Source: Microdochium bolleyi (Eukaryota > Ascomycota > Sordariomycetes > Xylariales > Microdochiaceae). From it: a stretch of 64,000 nucleotides of DNA. The DNA lies in contig KQ964248.1 of NCBI GenBank assembly GCA_001566295.1, positions 2,294,001 to 2,358,000 of the forward strand, in the 5' to 3' direction. Of the stretch, positions 43,070-54,009 are shown in pieces (positions within the stretch are counted from its first letter, which is position 1; each line of letters begins with the position of its first letter). The notes beneath the pieces were generated by a model that did not search any database, was not told the origin of the DNA, and worked only from the letters and a program-made list of their open reading frames with translations. Both the position numbers and the translations under genes were made by a program.

Positions 43070-46000
43070 TCACTCTTCAGATGCCTTTACAGTCGACTCT
43101 TCCGGCGCGGCTTCTGCACCGCCGTCCTCTCCCTCGCCAGTCCCTGTAGTGGCTGAGCTGCCTTTTACCCTGCGCCGTCGTGCTCGTCTCTCTTCAGCAG
43201 CAGACCTGCGCTGGGTGTCTCGCTTTTCGGGTGACTCGCCATCCTCAGCGCCGTCGCCGCTCCGCATATCTTGCAGCAGCATTGCAGCTCGCTGCGCAAG
43301 ACTGTCATCACCGTCTTCAGACTTTGTTGCGGCATCGCCATTTGATGAAATCCCTGGGCTAAGAGGGTTCCCGTCGGAATCGATGGCCCCGGGCTCACTT
43401 TCCTTGTTGAGACCAACTTCGGCTTCTGGGATCTCATTGAGATCAGGGATCTTTTGTCCAGATGCGATACGGACCTGGTGGCGATCCTTCAGGCGGGCAC
43501 GCCTCCGGCGGTCGCGTTGATCTCTGGTCTGTGGTGCAGCATCTCGCAACTTCTTCAGCAGGTCATCCATGGCGCCTGCGGAAGCTGGCGAAGGTGGTGG
43601 GTTCTCGCCATCGCCTGCGGTCAACTTGAGCGCTGCCTGCTTGCGCTTCATACTGGCCTCGTTGCGGCGCCGTAGTGCCTCGTACTCGACGTTCTTGTCC
43701 CTGCTCCTCTGCCACTCTTGGACGAACAATGCGAGCTTGCTGAAGAAGTCGCGACGCGCATTATCGTCGGTAGGGTCTTCACCATAGAAGACCATAATGT
43801 CGTCGTAAGTCCGAACCATCTCCTCGAGATACAATGTCATCTGCTCAGCCTTGCGTCGTGCCTCTTTCATGCAACGCTGCACGATTGATGAGACACGATC
43901 CTCGGGGTGGAATTTCTTGGGGTCGCTGAGATTACCACTGTCAAGAGACATCTGGATGTTTCTGACATTGTCAATGTACTTCTTTGCATCGGTCTGCAAT
44001 TGCTCAATGTTGAGCTTGCGGGCAGCAATGACCATCGAGATATCATCAGTGAATCGTTCCCATTCGGGATACTGGTTTCGCACGATACGTTCCACGAGAT
44101 CGGCAAGTGTCGACTCGTTCTTATCGTCCTTCACCATGGCGAGACGAGCAAGAGAACTCAGCTTGAAGCCTCGAGCCTGCTTGTTTGCGTCGTTCATGTA
44201 GTTTCCGATGTCAAGGATCAGTCCAAGGACGTTCATTAGGGAAACCGAGTCTCGCAACGACTCGGAGACAGAAACGACCTGGCGCATCTTCTCGGTAAGC
44301 TCCTCGTACTCGACTTCGTAGTTTTGAGTAAGTGTAAGTGCGCGCATCCTGCTCTTCCAGTAGTGCTGAAGTTCGAAAGCTGTGTAGAGATAAATCTGGT
44401 CCTCGCGGGTCAATTCGTTGGGATCCTGCTCTCGATTGTCTGACTTGGCATCGGCACCGGTCCAATCCTTGCTGTACGGGGCCATCTGCTTTGAAGTGTT
44501 ATCGGAGACGTTGCAGAGCTCCGGCTTCGACAAGAACTCCATAACAACGGTATTGATAAGGAATTCGCGATCGCAGTGGATGATGCTTTGCACAACCTTC
44601 TCCACCGAGTAGGAGTTGAACTTGGCGAAGGCAATGGCTAGAAAGATGTCAACTCTACATATCCAAATGCTGTTAAATGCTGTCCCACGAAGATGGGGGT
44701 CTTACCATAAGCTTTTCGCAAATCTGAGGAAATGATCTGCTTCTTCTCATCCTTCTTGCTCGCACCAGTACCAAGTTTCTTGACCTCCTTGGCCATGAAC
44801 AACTTCTCTACCTCGTCCAGGATACCCTTTTTGCTGAGCTCCGCATACTTCTCCTCTCTTGCTTCAGCAGAAGGTGTGTGGGCAGCCCAATGACTTGTCT
44901 CGGGTGCATCGACCTTGTCCCAATGCAATGCCTTGAGCTTCTTCTTGGGCCGCACAATAGGCAAGCCAATGCCAGGCACAGGAGAGAAGGTCGACTGCTG
45001 GCTGAGGAAATGGCCTGACATAGCCCCCGGCATTGGCGGAGGGGGCGGTGGCGGCATGCCCTTCATGCCTGGCATCGGTGGTGGAGGAGGCGGAGGGGGT
45101 GGCATCCCCTTCATGCCCGGCATTGGCGGAGGAGGGGGCGGCGGCGGTGGAATACCAGCCGTTCCGGGCATAGGCGGCGGGGGCGGAGGAGGAGGAGGAG
45201 CACCAGGCAGCTGGCCAGGCATCGGCGGAGGCGGAGGCGGCGGTGGAGGAGGGGGAGCACCACCCGTTGATGGCATGGGGGGTGGTGGCGGCGGAGGGGG
45301 AGCAGTAGCGGGAGTGCCATCTTCGTTGCTGATCCGGATCTTTGGCGCACCACTGCTCGTAGCGGTTGGCTGCTCGTTCCCAGCTCCCTGTGAGGCTGCA
45401 GCAGGGGTGGCATCACTATCTGCGTCCTCGTCATCACTGTCGTATTTCCGCCCTTTGGCTTGGATCTCGCTCATGAGGTTGTTGGCTTGCCGAGGATCCA
45501 TGACTGGTCGCCGAATCTCAACCATCCTGGGTTTCTCGTAGACCACGTCATCGTTGTCGCCATCCGTCACAGCCTGAGAATCCTCACGGCCATGCGGATC
45601 AACAGGCTTCCTGGGGATACGGGTTTGCCTTTGTACACTGCCAAGCACACCGCCTGTGGCGAGTCCTGGTGGCGGCATGCCAGACCCCTCCGGCGCAACA
45701 AAGTCGTCCATCTCCTCGCGTAGAGCTCGCAGTCGGTCCGAGGGACCAACATTCTCGCCCCAAACTCTGCCTTCGAGCTTGAATTGAGTCTTCTGTCTCT
45801 CCAATTGCATGGCGAGTCGGTCCATAAGTCTCTCGCGGTCCAGGATTCCTTGCATCTGCACAGGGTCCTCATCTCCAGGTTTGCCAGCGGCTGCTCCTTT
45901 CGACGCCTGCGAAGCTGCAACATCCTGGGCATCACGTAGCATGAGGTACAGCTCTCGCGTCTCCAGCTCGTATCTCTGAGCTTCCTTTGCGCGCACTGAT

Positions 46001-48387
46001 TGCATGCTCTCAAGTTCAGCCTTGAGGCCGTCCGCTTGTCGCCGCTGAGCTTCGATAAAGCGGGCTTGTTCGTCCAGCTGCTTCTGCAACTTTGCGACTA
46101 AGCCATCTGCACCGAGCTCTTGCCTGGCACGCATCTCATCTCTCTCGGCCATGGCAGCTTCAGCGATCTGACGAGCCTCAAGTGCCTCATCCAGGGCTTG
46201 CCTAGCCTCCGAGTCGGTGTGCAACTTGTCCAGCAGACTCTGCACCGTGAAGTTGAGACTCTGCTTGAGATCCATGTTTGGCAGCCTCCTGTCCATGGCA
46301 ACGTAGCTGAGCATGGAGTCGACGAGCTGGAACATCCTTAAACGCTCTTCGCCGTCTTGCTGGCGGATCAGCAAGAGATGCTGTAGTGCCGAAACAAAAT
46401 AGTCGTTCGTCTTTGTGCCTTGTAGACGCTGCTGAATGGCCTCGACAATTTGCGCCGGGTCGTTGAGGTCTTTGACTTCTCCCTCGACGCTATCCTTCAT
46501 ACTACTATTCTCCCTCTCCAGCATGTCCTCGTAATCGATAGCTTCATTGGTGCGGAAGTGCTCAATCTGCTTGTCGATCAGATCGTACTGGAAGGCTTCC
46601 ATTTTGGTCAGGATCCGCTTGATGCCACAGGCGCCAAATTGAGCCCTGAGGTGCATCCGGAGCTGAAGATCATGCTCGGGGGCATCAATGATCATATTGA
46701 TCAGGATCAGCGTCGCGACAGCATACTCCATCAACAGGTTCTCCATGCCAACTCCGCCGCTTCGAACCTCTTCGCTAGCGCCAACCAGACTGCCCATCTT
46801 GCCGCGGCCATCGACCGTGACCTCCACGAGACGCATCCAGGCATCAAATCGCCCGTTCTCATTCTGATGCGCACGCACTTGATCCATAGCCTGGATGACC
46901 TTGAGATGTCCATCTTCAACATCCTTTGACGGGTCGCTGCTCTTCCAGTGGCACAGGAATGTGAGAACGTCGCTCACGAGTCTCCTTGTGGTGAGTCGTG
47001 GCGAGATCAGCGATGTTGCCAGTGCCACCACAACTTGTTGGTGGGCTAAGGCATCATCCGCGCCATATTTGTTGTTCAAGAGTGCCTTCAGGCACTTGAT
47101 TATGTCGTACTCCTTGTCGAGCATCTTTTCGCTGTCTTTCGGTAAGGCAGGGGCAGCTGGCCCAACCGCCGTTTTTCGGTTGATTTTCAGAAGGACATTG
47201 GTGAGCGCAACCTGCCCTTGACAGTCGATGAACCGCCTGACCCAGCCGATCTGTTGTGTTCTCAAGTTGACCTCGAGGCTGCCCATGCCCTTCGAGTCAA
47301 GGCTGTTATCCATGACTTTGCGGACATACCATTCCGGGGCACCTTCCTCGTCCGAGTAGGTCGTCACGTCAACATTGGTGTATTGTCCGACTCGAGCAGT
47401 TTGCCGCCGTCTCTGGTCACCCTGCCATTCCGTAAGACGATCCTGGTAGATCAACGTCCACTTCTTGGAAGCCGGATAGGCCATCATTTGACGCTTAGCT
47501 TGCTCCGGCAAGTTGTGCCAGGCACGCTTTTGCATGAGCTCGTAAAACATTTGCTCCACGACACGATCGTCATCCGGCCGGGCAAGGGCAAATCCTTCGG
47601 GGTTGTTTTGTTGAAAAGCGGGCTGGGTTCCAGGAAATTTGGTGAATCGCTGCGAATCCCTATGCGATTGGTGCGAGGCGACGGAACTTTGCGAAGTGGC
47701 ACTTGGCATCGCTAGTCTGGATGAGCGTGGTGTCGCATTGGGATCTTGGGGAGGAGCTCCGTTACCTGAAAATACACTAGACTGATCACTCTCGCGAGCT
47801 GGACGATTGTCTGCACGGTTGTAGCCGTAAGGAAGCCCTAAGGAATCCCAGCGTTCACCAAACTGCGTGGGTGCAGCTGCCGTACTTCCTCTAGGCATGG
47901 GGCCTTTCCCGGCTGGCCCCCATTGTTGGTATTGAGTCTGGCGCCCGGTAGACGCCATGGTCACATTTCCGGCGGGTGGCTGACGTGGACCTGGGGTTAG
48001 AGATTGATCCGAAGCAGCATACTGGTAGCCATTGCTCTGGTGAGGTAAAGGGTCGCGCCGGACAGGGTTCTGGTCGCCTCGAGGTAGATAGTCGATAGTG
48101 GCAGGGCTTCGCTGATCTGTGTAGGCACTGTCGTAGGGACCGGCGGAAATACTTGGAGCGGCCGAGTTGACGCCAGATTCGGGCGAGCTCGGGCGATCGA
48201 CAGATATTATTGACGACTCCCTGACATGCCGAGAGGCTCGAGAGTATATAGAAGACGAGTCGTCAGCTCCAAGGAACCGTCCCTCCTCGCTGCCAGTGTG
48301 TCGTTTATCACTGCGATGCTTGCTGCGGGAGAAGAAACCACCCGTCTTTCCACTCGACGACTGCCTTGACTTGTCCGCATACGCCAT
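43070..48387 (-). CDS. sepA: Diaphanous-type formin (SepA/Bni1)
   Basis: Actin-nucleating formin for polarised tip growth and septum formation, acting downstream of Rho GTPases. Exon 1 48387-44706 and exon 2 44637-43070 (68-nt intron) give 1749 aa. The start is the ATG of MAYADKSRQSS; the frame runs slightly further up but without an ATG. Order of domains: a disordered N-terminus; the GTPase-binding/FH3 region from about residue 275 (FYELMQKRAWHNLPEQAK) to about 740; a coiled coil, about 740-900; FH1 with several runs of Pro separated by GxP spacers, about 1030-1120; FH2, about 1150-1550 (KALHWDKVD, then HCDREFLINTVVMEFL and LILDIGNYMN); and a DAD near 1583 (MDDLLKKLRDAAP followed by a basic RDRRRRARLKDRH). 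The presence of GBD and DAD implies autoinhibition released by Rho. The intron splits the FH2 lasso/linker region (DLRKAY / AIAFAKFNSYSVEK). Confidence 0.95.
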
Positions 48388-50461
48388 AGCGACTTCCTGT
48401 GCGAGCACAGATGCGACGGAGGCGACGCGTAATGGCACGACAGCACTCCGATGATCTGCTCGATGTGGTTCTTATGTGGTTGAGAGCCGACGAGCGGCCG
48501 TTGATTGGTTCGTCGATAAAGATTATCTGCGCGCACTGAGAGCCGACGAGCGGTTGACGTCGAGCTATGAGGAGGAGTCGTGTTGATGTCCTTCGAGGTT
48601 AGCGCAGCTCGTGCTGAGGCCGTGGGGCATTCTGGCCGTGTAGTTCCGGAGAGTGTTGGTAAGGCGTCGGAACGTGGAAAGCTAGTCGCCGACGGAAAGT
48701 GCAAGATCGCGAGAGCTGCCAGTCGTAGCGAGGAGGTCAAAGGAGCGTGGGAGCTTTGGTCCGAAGAGTCTGGTGCCTCTCGGGAGTCCGGCGATGCTGA
48801 GTCGTTGCAGAGATCCGCCCACCTCGAGATGTCGCGGTAGGACAGTGCTGGCCTACGCGTCGGTCGATGTTGGGTGCCGTTCTCAAGACCTGCTCGGCAG
48901 CAGCTCAACGGGTTGTGTGGGAGGCCCTGTGGCTTGAGGCGGCATGCAAGTGTGGTGTTGCTTGTGGTCGTGGAGGAAGGGGCCCCTCTCAGGGTCAAGT
49001 CGAGTCCCGCAGAACCGATTCAGGGATGGAGGATACGGTGCGTGCGTGGCGTGATTGGGGGAAGGCGCCCTGGAGGGGGGACCTGGAAGGCGTCGCCCTA
49101 ATGTCACCCACCACACTTTGAAGCTTCGGTCCCGTACTTCAGGACCTCGTACAACATCAATGTCAACCTTCATAACTCTCTCTAGACACCGCCAACACAC
49201 GCTACTTCCTGCTTCTGCGGTGAGGCTTATCAAAGAGCTTGGATGCATGCCGCTGGCACTGCCGCGGTGGTCGCCACTAATTCTCTGATCTATTCCTTAT
49301 GGAAGGCGAAGAAACAAGGTCAACACCGCACTGCGACACGTCGTGTGACATTCCAAGTTAATGCATCGACCGCTAAAAGCAACGTGGGGGGCATAACAGC
49401 TCACGCTGCAAGTATCTTTCTACGGAGATCGACTCGCGCGCGGTGCATTCTCGTCTCCCAAGGCTCTCACATCATTCAGGAACGGTTATATAGGGAACCG
49501 CTAAGACAAAAGCAAGATCTTGGCGACTACTCATCGTACGTACAAGCCGCCTGCTTGGTGTTTTCTAACATGAAGTGCGTAAATATCTCCGTCCAAATAT
49601 CTACCACGCTCCGGCTTACTACTTCTTGCCATCCTGTGCTCCAAGGCTCCGGGCTTCTGCGCCTCCGAGGCTTCAAATTATCGAACCTCTCGGCTCGAGC
49701 TTCTGAGATACGACATACGTACGGCGTGAGGTCTTATCGAACCACGATCACGACTCTGACATGCGCAAGATGGCCCCTCGAAGACTGCGTGTCATTGGTC
49801 TCGACAAGGGGTGGATCTACACAGCTTCGGTGGGCTCTAATCTCCACGCAGCGCTAAACAGTGCCGGACCGAGCTTGGGGGGGGGGGGTTGCCCAATGAA
49901 CACCGGATGTTGATCGGCCTCCAAGCTCGACGTTGGCGTGTTCCGAAAGCAGCATGCGCATTGTGATTTATAGGATTGTGTCGCAGCATCTGAAACATGA
50001 GCACATCAGCTGGGCACGATTGGCTCTAGTATCTTTTCAACACGGGAGACACTTGTTGTCGTCACCAGTCTACTTCCGATCCCCTGGAAACTTTTGGCCA
50101 TCGTAGACCTCTCCGTCCGTGGTGGACAGTGGACAGTGGCCGGAGGCTCGGGCAGCCGTTGCACCGACAAGAAGCCAAGCGTAATCTGACCCACCCTGGT
50201 GCAGGGAAATTGCAGCTACGGTACTGCTCCCATCAGGGTCATCATCGCCATTACGTACACCTCGACAACTGCTTGACGAGGCCTTCGAACAGCTTTGAGG
50301 CTCGCGAGGCTGCCGCAACGCTCTCCGCACGGCCAGACCCAAACAACGACCATCCATTCACTCGCCTTCCCACGAACGGTCGAATCGAAAGACGACGGGT
50401 GTGGCGTAGACTTCGTTCGCGTGGTTCTCGCGCGGGAGAGAGACTCGTCCCAGCACACACC
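48388..50461. promoter_or_regulatory. Large divergent spacer upstream of the formin and a small membrane protein gene
   Basis: About 2.1 kb. The formin side holds a 17-nt direct repeat (listed separately). The middle has a 12-nt G tract (49877-49888) and a copy of the 21-nt motif (49575-49595). The plus-strand frame 49243-49857 has no motif or codon bias and is not called as a gene. Confidence 0.5.
48481..48553. repeat. 17-nt direct repeat near the formin start
   Basis: TGAGAGCCGACGAGCGG occurs perfectly at 48481-48497 and again at 48537-48553, 56 bp apart, about 100-170 bp upstream of the formin start codon. It may be a duplicated regulatory site or a small tandem duplication. Confidence 0.8.
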
Positions 50462-51083
50462 ATGGGTGCCACTGTCGATGCCCTCAAGGTAAGGGCCAGC
50501 ACATCCTATGCAGCTCGGCAGCGCGATGTACGGAAACTAACGCCATCTTTCTTGGGACAGGCTTTGGTAGTTCCCGCAGTCATTGCCCTTATCCTATTTA
50601 TTGTCACGAGCTACGTCCTCCTGCCACTTTGGCGGCACTACCAGCTTCGATACAGCCAGTACATCCCCGTGCACACGATATCAGACCGCACGAGCTCCGC
50701 CAGGACCCGGATGCAGGCCTTCATGGGCCGGTGGTTGGTTCCGTCCAACTGGCGCAGGACGCGAGTAGAGAGGGGTGGCAACGGGGACGACGACGACGAA
50801 GACGGCCTGTCCGAAGACTTAGACTTCCTATCGGCGAATGGCGGCGAGGAGCTCGGGAGGGTCTATGCTGGTCCTGACAGCATCAGGGACAGCCGACACG
50901 CCCTTTCATTAGATGCACAGTATGCCAATCGGATGGACAGCACGAGCAGGTTAAGCAGAGAGTGAGTTGCATGTGACCAGACATACAGAATGGATGGGAG
51001 CTAACCTGCGATGAAATAGTCTCGAGCAAGGATTCCGTGATGACAGCGAAGAGGAAGAGAGTGATCCACGACAAAGACGGTGA
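50462..51083 (+). CDS. Small single-pass membrane protein, function unknown
   Basis: Not recognised as a named family. Exons 50462-50488, 50561-50961 and 51020-51083 give 163 aa. The first exon encodes only nine residues (MGATVDALK). The second opens with one strong membrane segment (about 10-32: ALVVPAVIALILFIVTSYVLLPLW) followed by a basic stretch (WRHYQLRYSQY), so the tail is probably cytosolic. The rest is acidic and polar, with an Asp/Glu run (GDDDDEDG) and an acidic end (DSEEEESDPRQRR). All introns have good signals (GTAAGG/ACAG, GTGAGT/ATAG) and keep the phase, which supports a real gene. The layout is that of many small conserved fungal ER or vacuolar membrane proteins. Confidence 0.7.
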
Positions 51084-52398
51084 TACAGCACTTTGTGATC
51101 TTGAATAGCAAATAGACCAGGCGGCTTTTGTCTTTCGAACTTGTGACGTGGGCAGCTCCACCGATATATGGACAAGAGGAACAAGTCCGAACTGCAGCGA
51201 TACGGTTACAAATCTCTCAAAGACCCAAACGAGCCTTGCGCATTCTTAAATCCGTGGATGGAGCTCATGTTGTTCGATCGGACAGGCCTGGTCTGTTTTT
51301 GGGGGGTGGCTGCAGGCTCAGCAGTCTCCCGGCTAAGGAGATTGCGAGCCCGAAATGCGCGTCATTGCAAGTCAGATTTGGGAAAGGTATGTGTGAACCA
51401 GGTATGACTGAAGCCCATAGTAGTACGCAATCGTACATCGTCGAGTTTGAGCCAAGCAGGTAATAGGGCGATAGACTTGAAGCATAATGCCTTGCTCAGC
51501 AGATCACACCTACGCCCACATGGTGTGGGCGTATCTCTGAGACACTCGTGGAGGTTGCTCTGCACCCTTGTACCCAACACTCCAGGTTGCTTCAACAATC
51601 ACATGCGCCCACGCTGTGGTTGCATTCGACGAAGCTGCATCGAGTCCCATGATCCCATGATGCCTGAGATACCTCGACTGTGAATGGCGCCAGCAACACT
51701 AGCAGCAGCCACTACCCGACACCTGCATGCCACGCTGCTTGCTTTATCTGCATTGTGCAGTGTTTGCATGCTTCCATCGGGAGTGTGCCCGCCGTTCCTA
51801 TTCTCGATCTAACGCGCAATGGGCCGTCCCCGCCAAGTGGACAAATAAACTCGCGACTATCTCTGGCATTTGACGAAGACAGCCAGGCTTCGAAGTTAGC
51901 CTCCGTCTTGTCGGCCGAGTCAGCCTCAGGCTCCAACTCGGGCACGGCCTTCCACCACACCACGTCAATGTGCACATGACGTGACTTGTATGAGTTTGAC
52001 TCGCATCTGCTTTTAACGGCGACTCGATGCCGGCGTGAATAAGTACCACCCAAGTAGGTCGCTTCCGCCCTGCAGGACTTGTGCAGCCAGACAGCTCGGA
52101 AGCTTATCTGCACCTCCAGGACTGTTGGGCTCGTCGGGTCAAAAGTGCAGCAGTCCTTCGTCCCTCCGCGTCGGCATTTCGCATCATTCCAGGTCCTCAC
52201 TTTGCGCTCACAACCGACTTACGGGCCACCGACGGCCGCCTCTTCGGTTTCCCGCCGTGGAGCCAGCGCACAGCACGACCCAAACTCAGCTTGGACTCGA
52301 GCTTGTGAAGGCACGGTCAGACCTAGGATTCCCAGATCCCCTCAACTCACGGCCTGCGGCCACGTCCTTTCGAGCTCTGACTCGTTTACAAATTCACC
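51084..52398. other. Intergenic region with a possible minus-strand coding relic
   Basis: No complete gene. On the minus strand around 51835-51975 one frame reads like protein (HIDVVWWKAVPELEPEAD), but without start, splice context or a recognised domain. Pyrimidine-rich sequence near 52220-52395 probably belongs to the promoter and leader of the next gene. Confidence 0.4.
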
Positions 52399-53590
52399 AT
52401 GCCGCCCATTTCGGGGTCCAGGACCAGCTTCCCCGTTCTTCAACGCGGTCGCAAGCGAACAACACAGTTTCGTGCACAAGAAGACACATACGAAGCAATG
52501 TCGCCATCTCAGCCAAGGTTGTCAAAGCAAGACAGCGACATTGCTGTTGCGGTGCGCGCAGATGTAGCCAAGGGCGGCAGCGATCCAAGCAGAGTTACAG
52601 CGACTACCCTGACTTCCACAACCACAACAAGCAGCCCTGCTACTGCTGCTGCTGCTGCTGCTTCTACGGCAGCCGCAGGCTCCCCGTCGCACCCCGGGCG
52701 CCGACGCCGTCCACGATACAATACGCTAAACCCCCTTCGCCTCCTGCGCGGCACCGCTGCCGACGCCGATGCCCCACCACAACCGCAACCTCCGCTCGAG
52801 GAGTGCTCCATCTGCCAAGATCCGGTCGGCGTGGCGAACCCGGAGGGCCAGATCGAGTCCATGGTGCAACTGCACTGCGGGCACCGCTTCGGCGGCCGCT
52901 GCATCGTGACCTGGATCAGAGACAGTTTCGGCGCCCACTACAACACGAGCCCCTGCTGTCCCGTGTGTCGCCAAGAGATCGCCCATGCGTGCGGCCACAC
53001 ACTTCTGGAGAGTATACTCCGGCAACCGGCGCCGGTCAGCCACAACAGTCCTCCAGTCGCTCGAGGCAGTAGTAGAGGCCAGACACGCCAAGTCGCGCAC
53101 CACAACGGCGAAAGCGGGGTCTCCGAGACCCATGACGGGAAGTCCTATCGCCTCTCCGTGCTTTCAAAAGTCATTATTCCGACCAAGGCCGCGATGATTG
53201 CCAGCCGAGATCTCATGCGCCTCGCTGGCACGGCAGCTGTGTACACATACAGGCTCAGCCGGCACATGGTGAAGCGTTCCCGCGATCTCAACAAGGTATA
53301 TGCGGCTCGTCCGGAGTCGCCAGAAACCATCCAGATGGTGCCCCCTGCAGGACTTTGTTCTATCTGCACACAATTAGAGAGCGAGTGAGTTGCTGGCTGT
53401 ATTTGTTTCCTTTGGACCTCGCACTAGCTCATACCGGAGGTGTAGGTACTGTATTACCAAGATTCGATCGTGGTATTGGGATATCACCGCTTCACAAGAT
53501 GGATATGTCATGGATGGAAGGAGATATTTTTACAGAGTTAATCTACGAGGAGGTGTAGAACGCTTCCATCGGGAAATCGGACAACAGTAA
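52399..53590 (+). CDS. RING-like zinc finger protein with a missing ligand
   Basis: Putative E3 ubiquitin ligase or RING-like binding protein. Exons 52399-53384 and 53446-53590 give 376 aa; a second in-frame ATG at 52498 is an alternative start. Residues 1-130 are low complexity (Thr/Ser/Ala runs, then an Arg-rich GRRRRPRYNTLNP). The finger spans 136-190: C136-x2-C139, C160-x-H162, C168, C187-x2-C190 (CSIC, LHCGHRFGGRCIVTW, CPVC). In RING-H2 and RING-HC proteins the residue three before C168 is His or Cys; here it is Gly165, so one zinc ligand is lost unless H159 substitutes. The C-terminal half has a second C-x2-C (LCSICTQLESEYC) that only forms after the 61-nt intron is removed, then YWDITASQDGYV and an aromatic-rich end. 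The gene is otherwise unrecognised. Confidence 0.75.
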
Positions 53591-54009
53591 TGAGGACTAC
53601 AAGGGTGTGAGGCCGTCCTAGAGAGAATATTTGGACTCCTGAAATCAAGCACTTGACTATTTCTGCCTCTACGTATCAGCCAAACCTACAAGGCCCCACG
53701 ACAGTCATGGCAGATCATTCTAAGCTGTTACTACCTTGCCCGCGTGACATCCTGGAGAGCTTCAAGAAGTAATTATCCTCACTTACACGGCAGCTGCAGG
53801 ACCCCTGGTGGGGCAAACAGCGCTAGCGGCGGGGTGCTTTTCCAGCTCAACGCGTCCTGGTAGCCCGTGTAAAGTGTCGTGCAGACGCGTCTTCCACAGA
53901 CAGCAGGCACGTCATCGCCTTCAGCTCCGTCCAGTCCAGACATGCTAATGTGGTACTTGACCGCCCTCCACGACTGTCAAATGCGACCAAGACGAGTCTC
54001 GCGTTCAGG
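53591..54009. other. Intergenic spacer upstream of HUS1
   Basis: 419 bp between the RING-like gene and HUS1. It should hold the 3' end of the former and the HUS1 promoter. No gene or clear motif is seen. Confidence 0.5.

Noticed and set aside
48207..48998. 263-codon minus-strand frame overlapping the formin start
   Set aside because: It lies in another frame over the formin N-terminus and leader, has no domain, and is a shadow frame.
49243..49857. 204-codon plus-strand frame
   Set aside because: No motif or codon bias; located in the divergent spacer; looks like chance.
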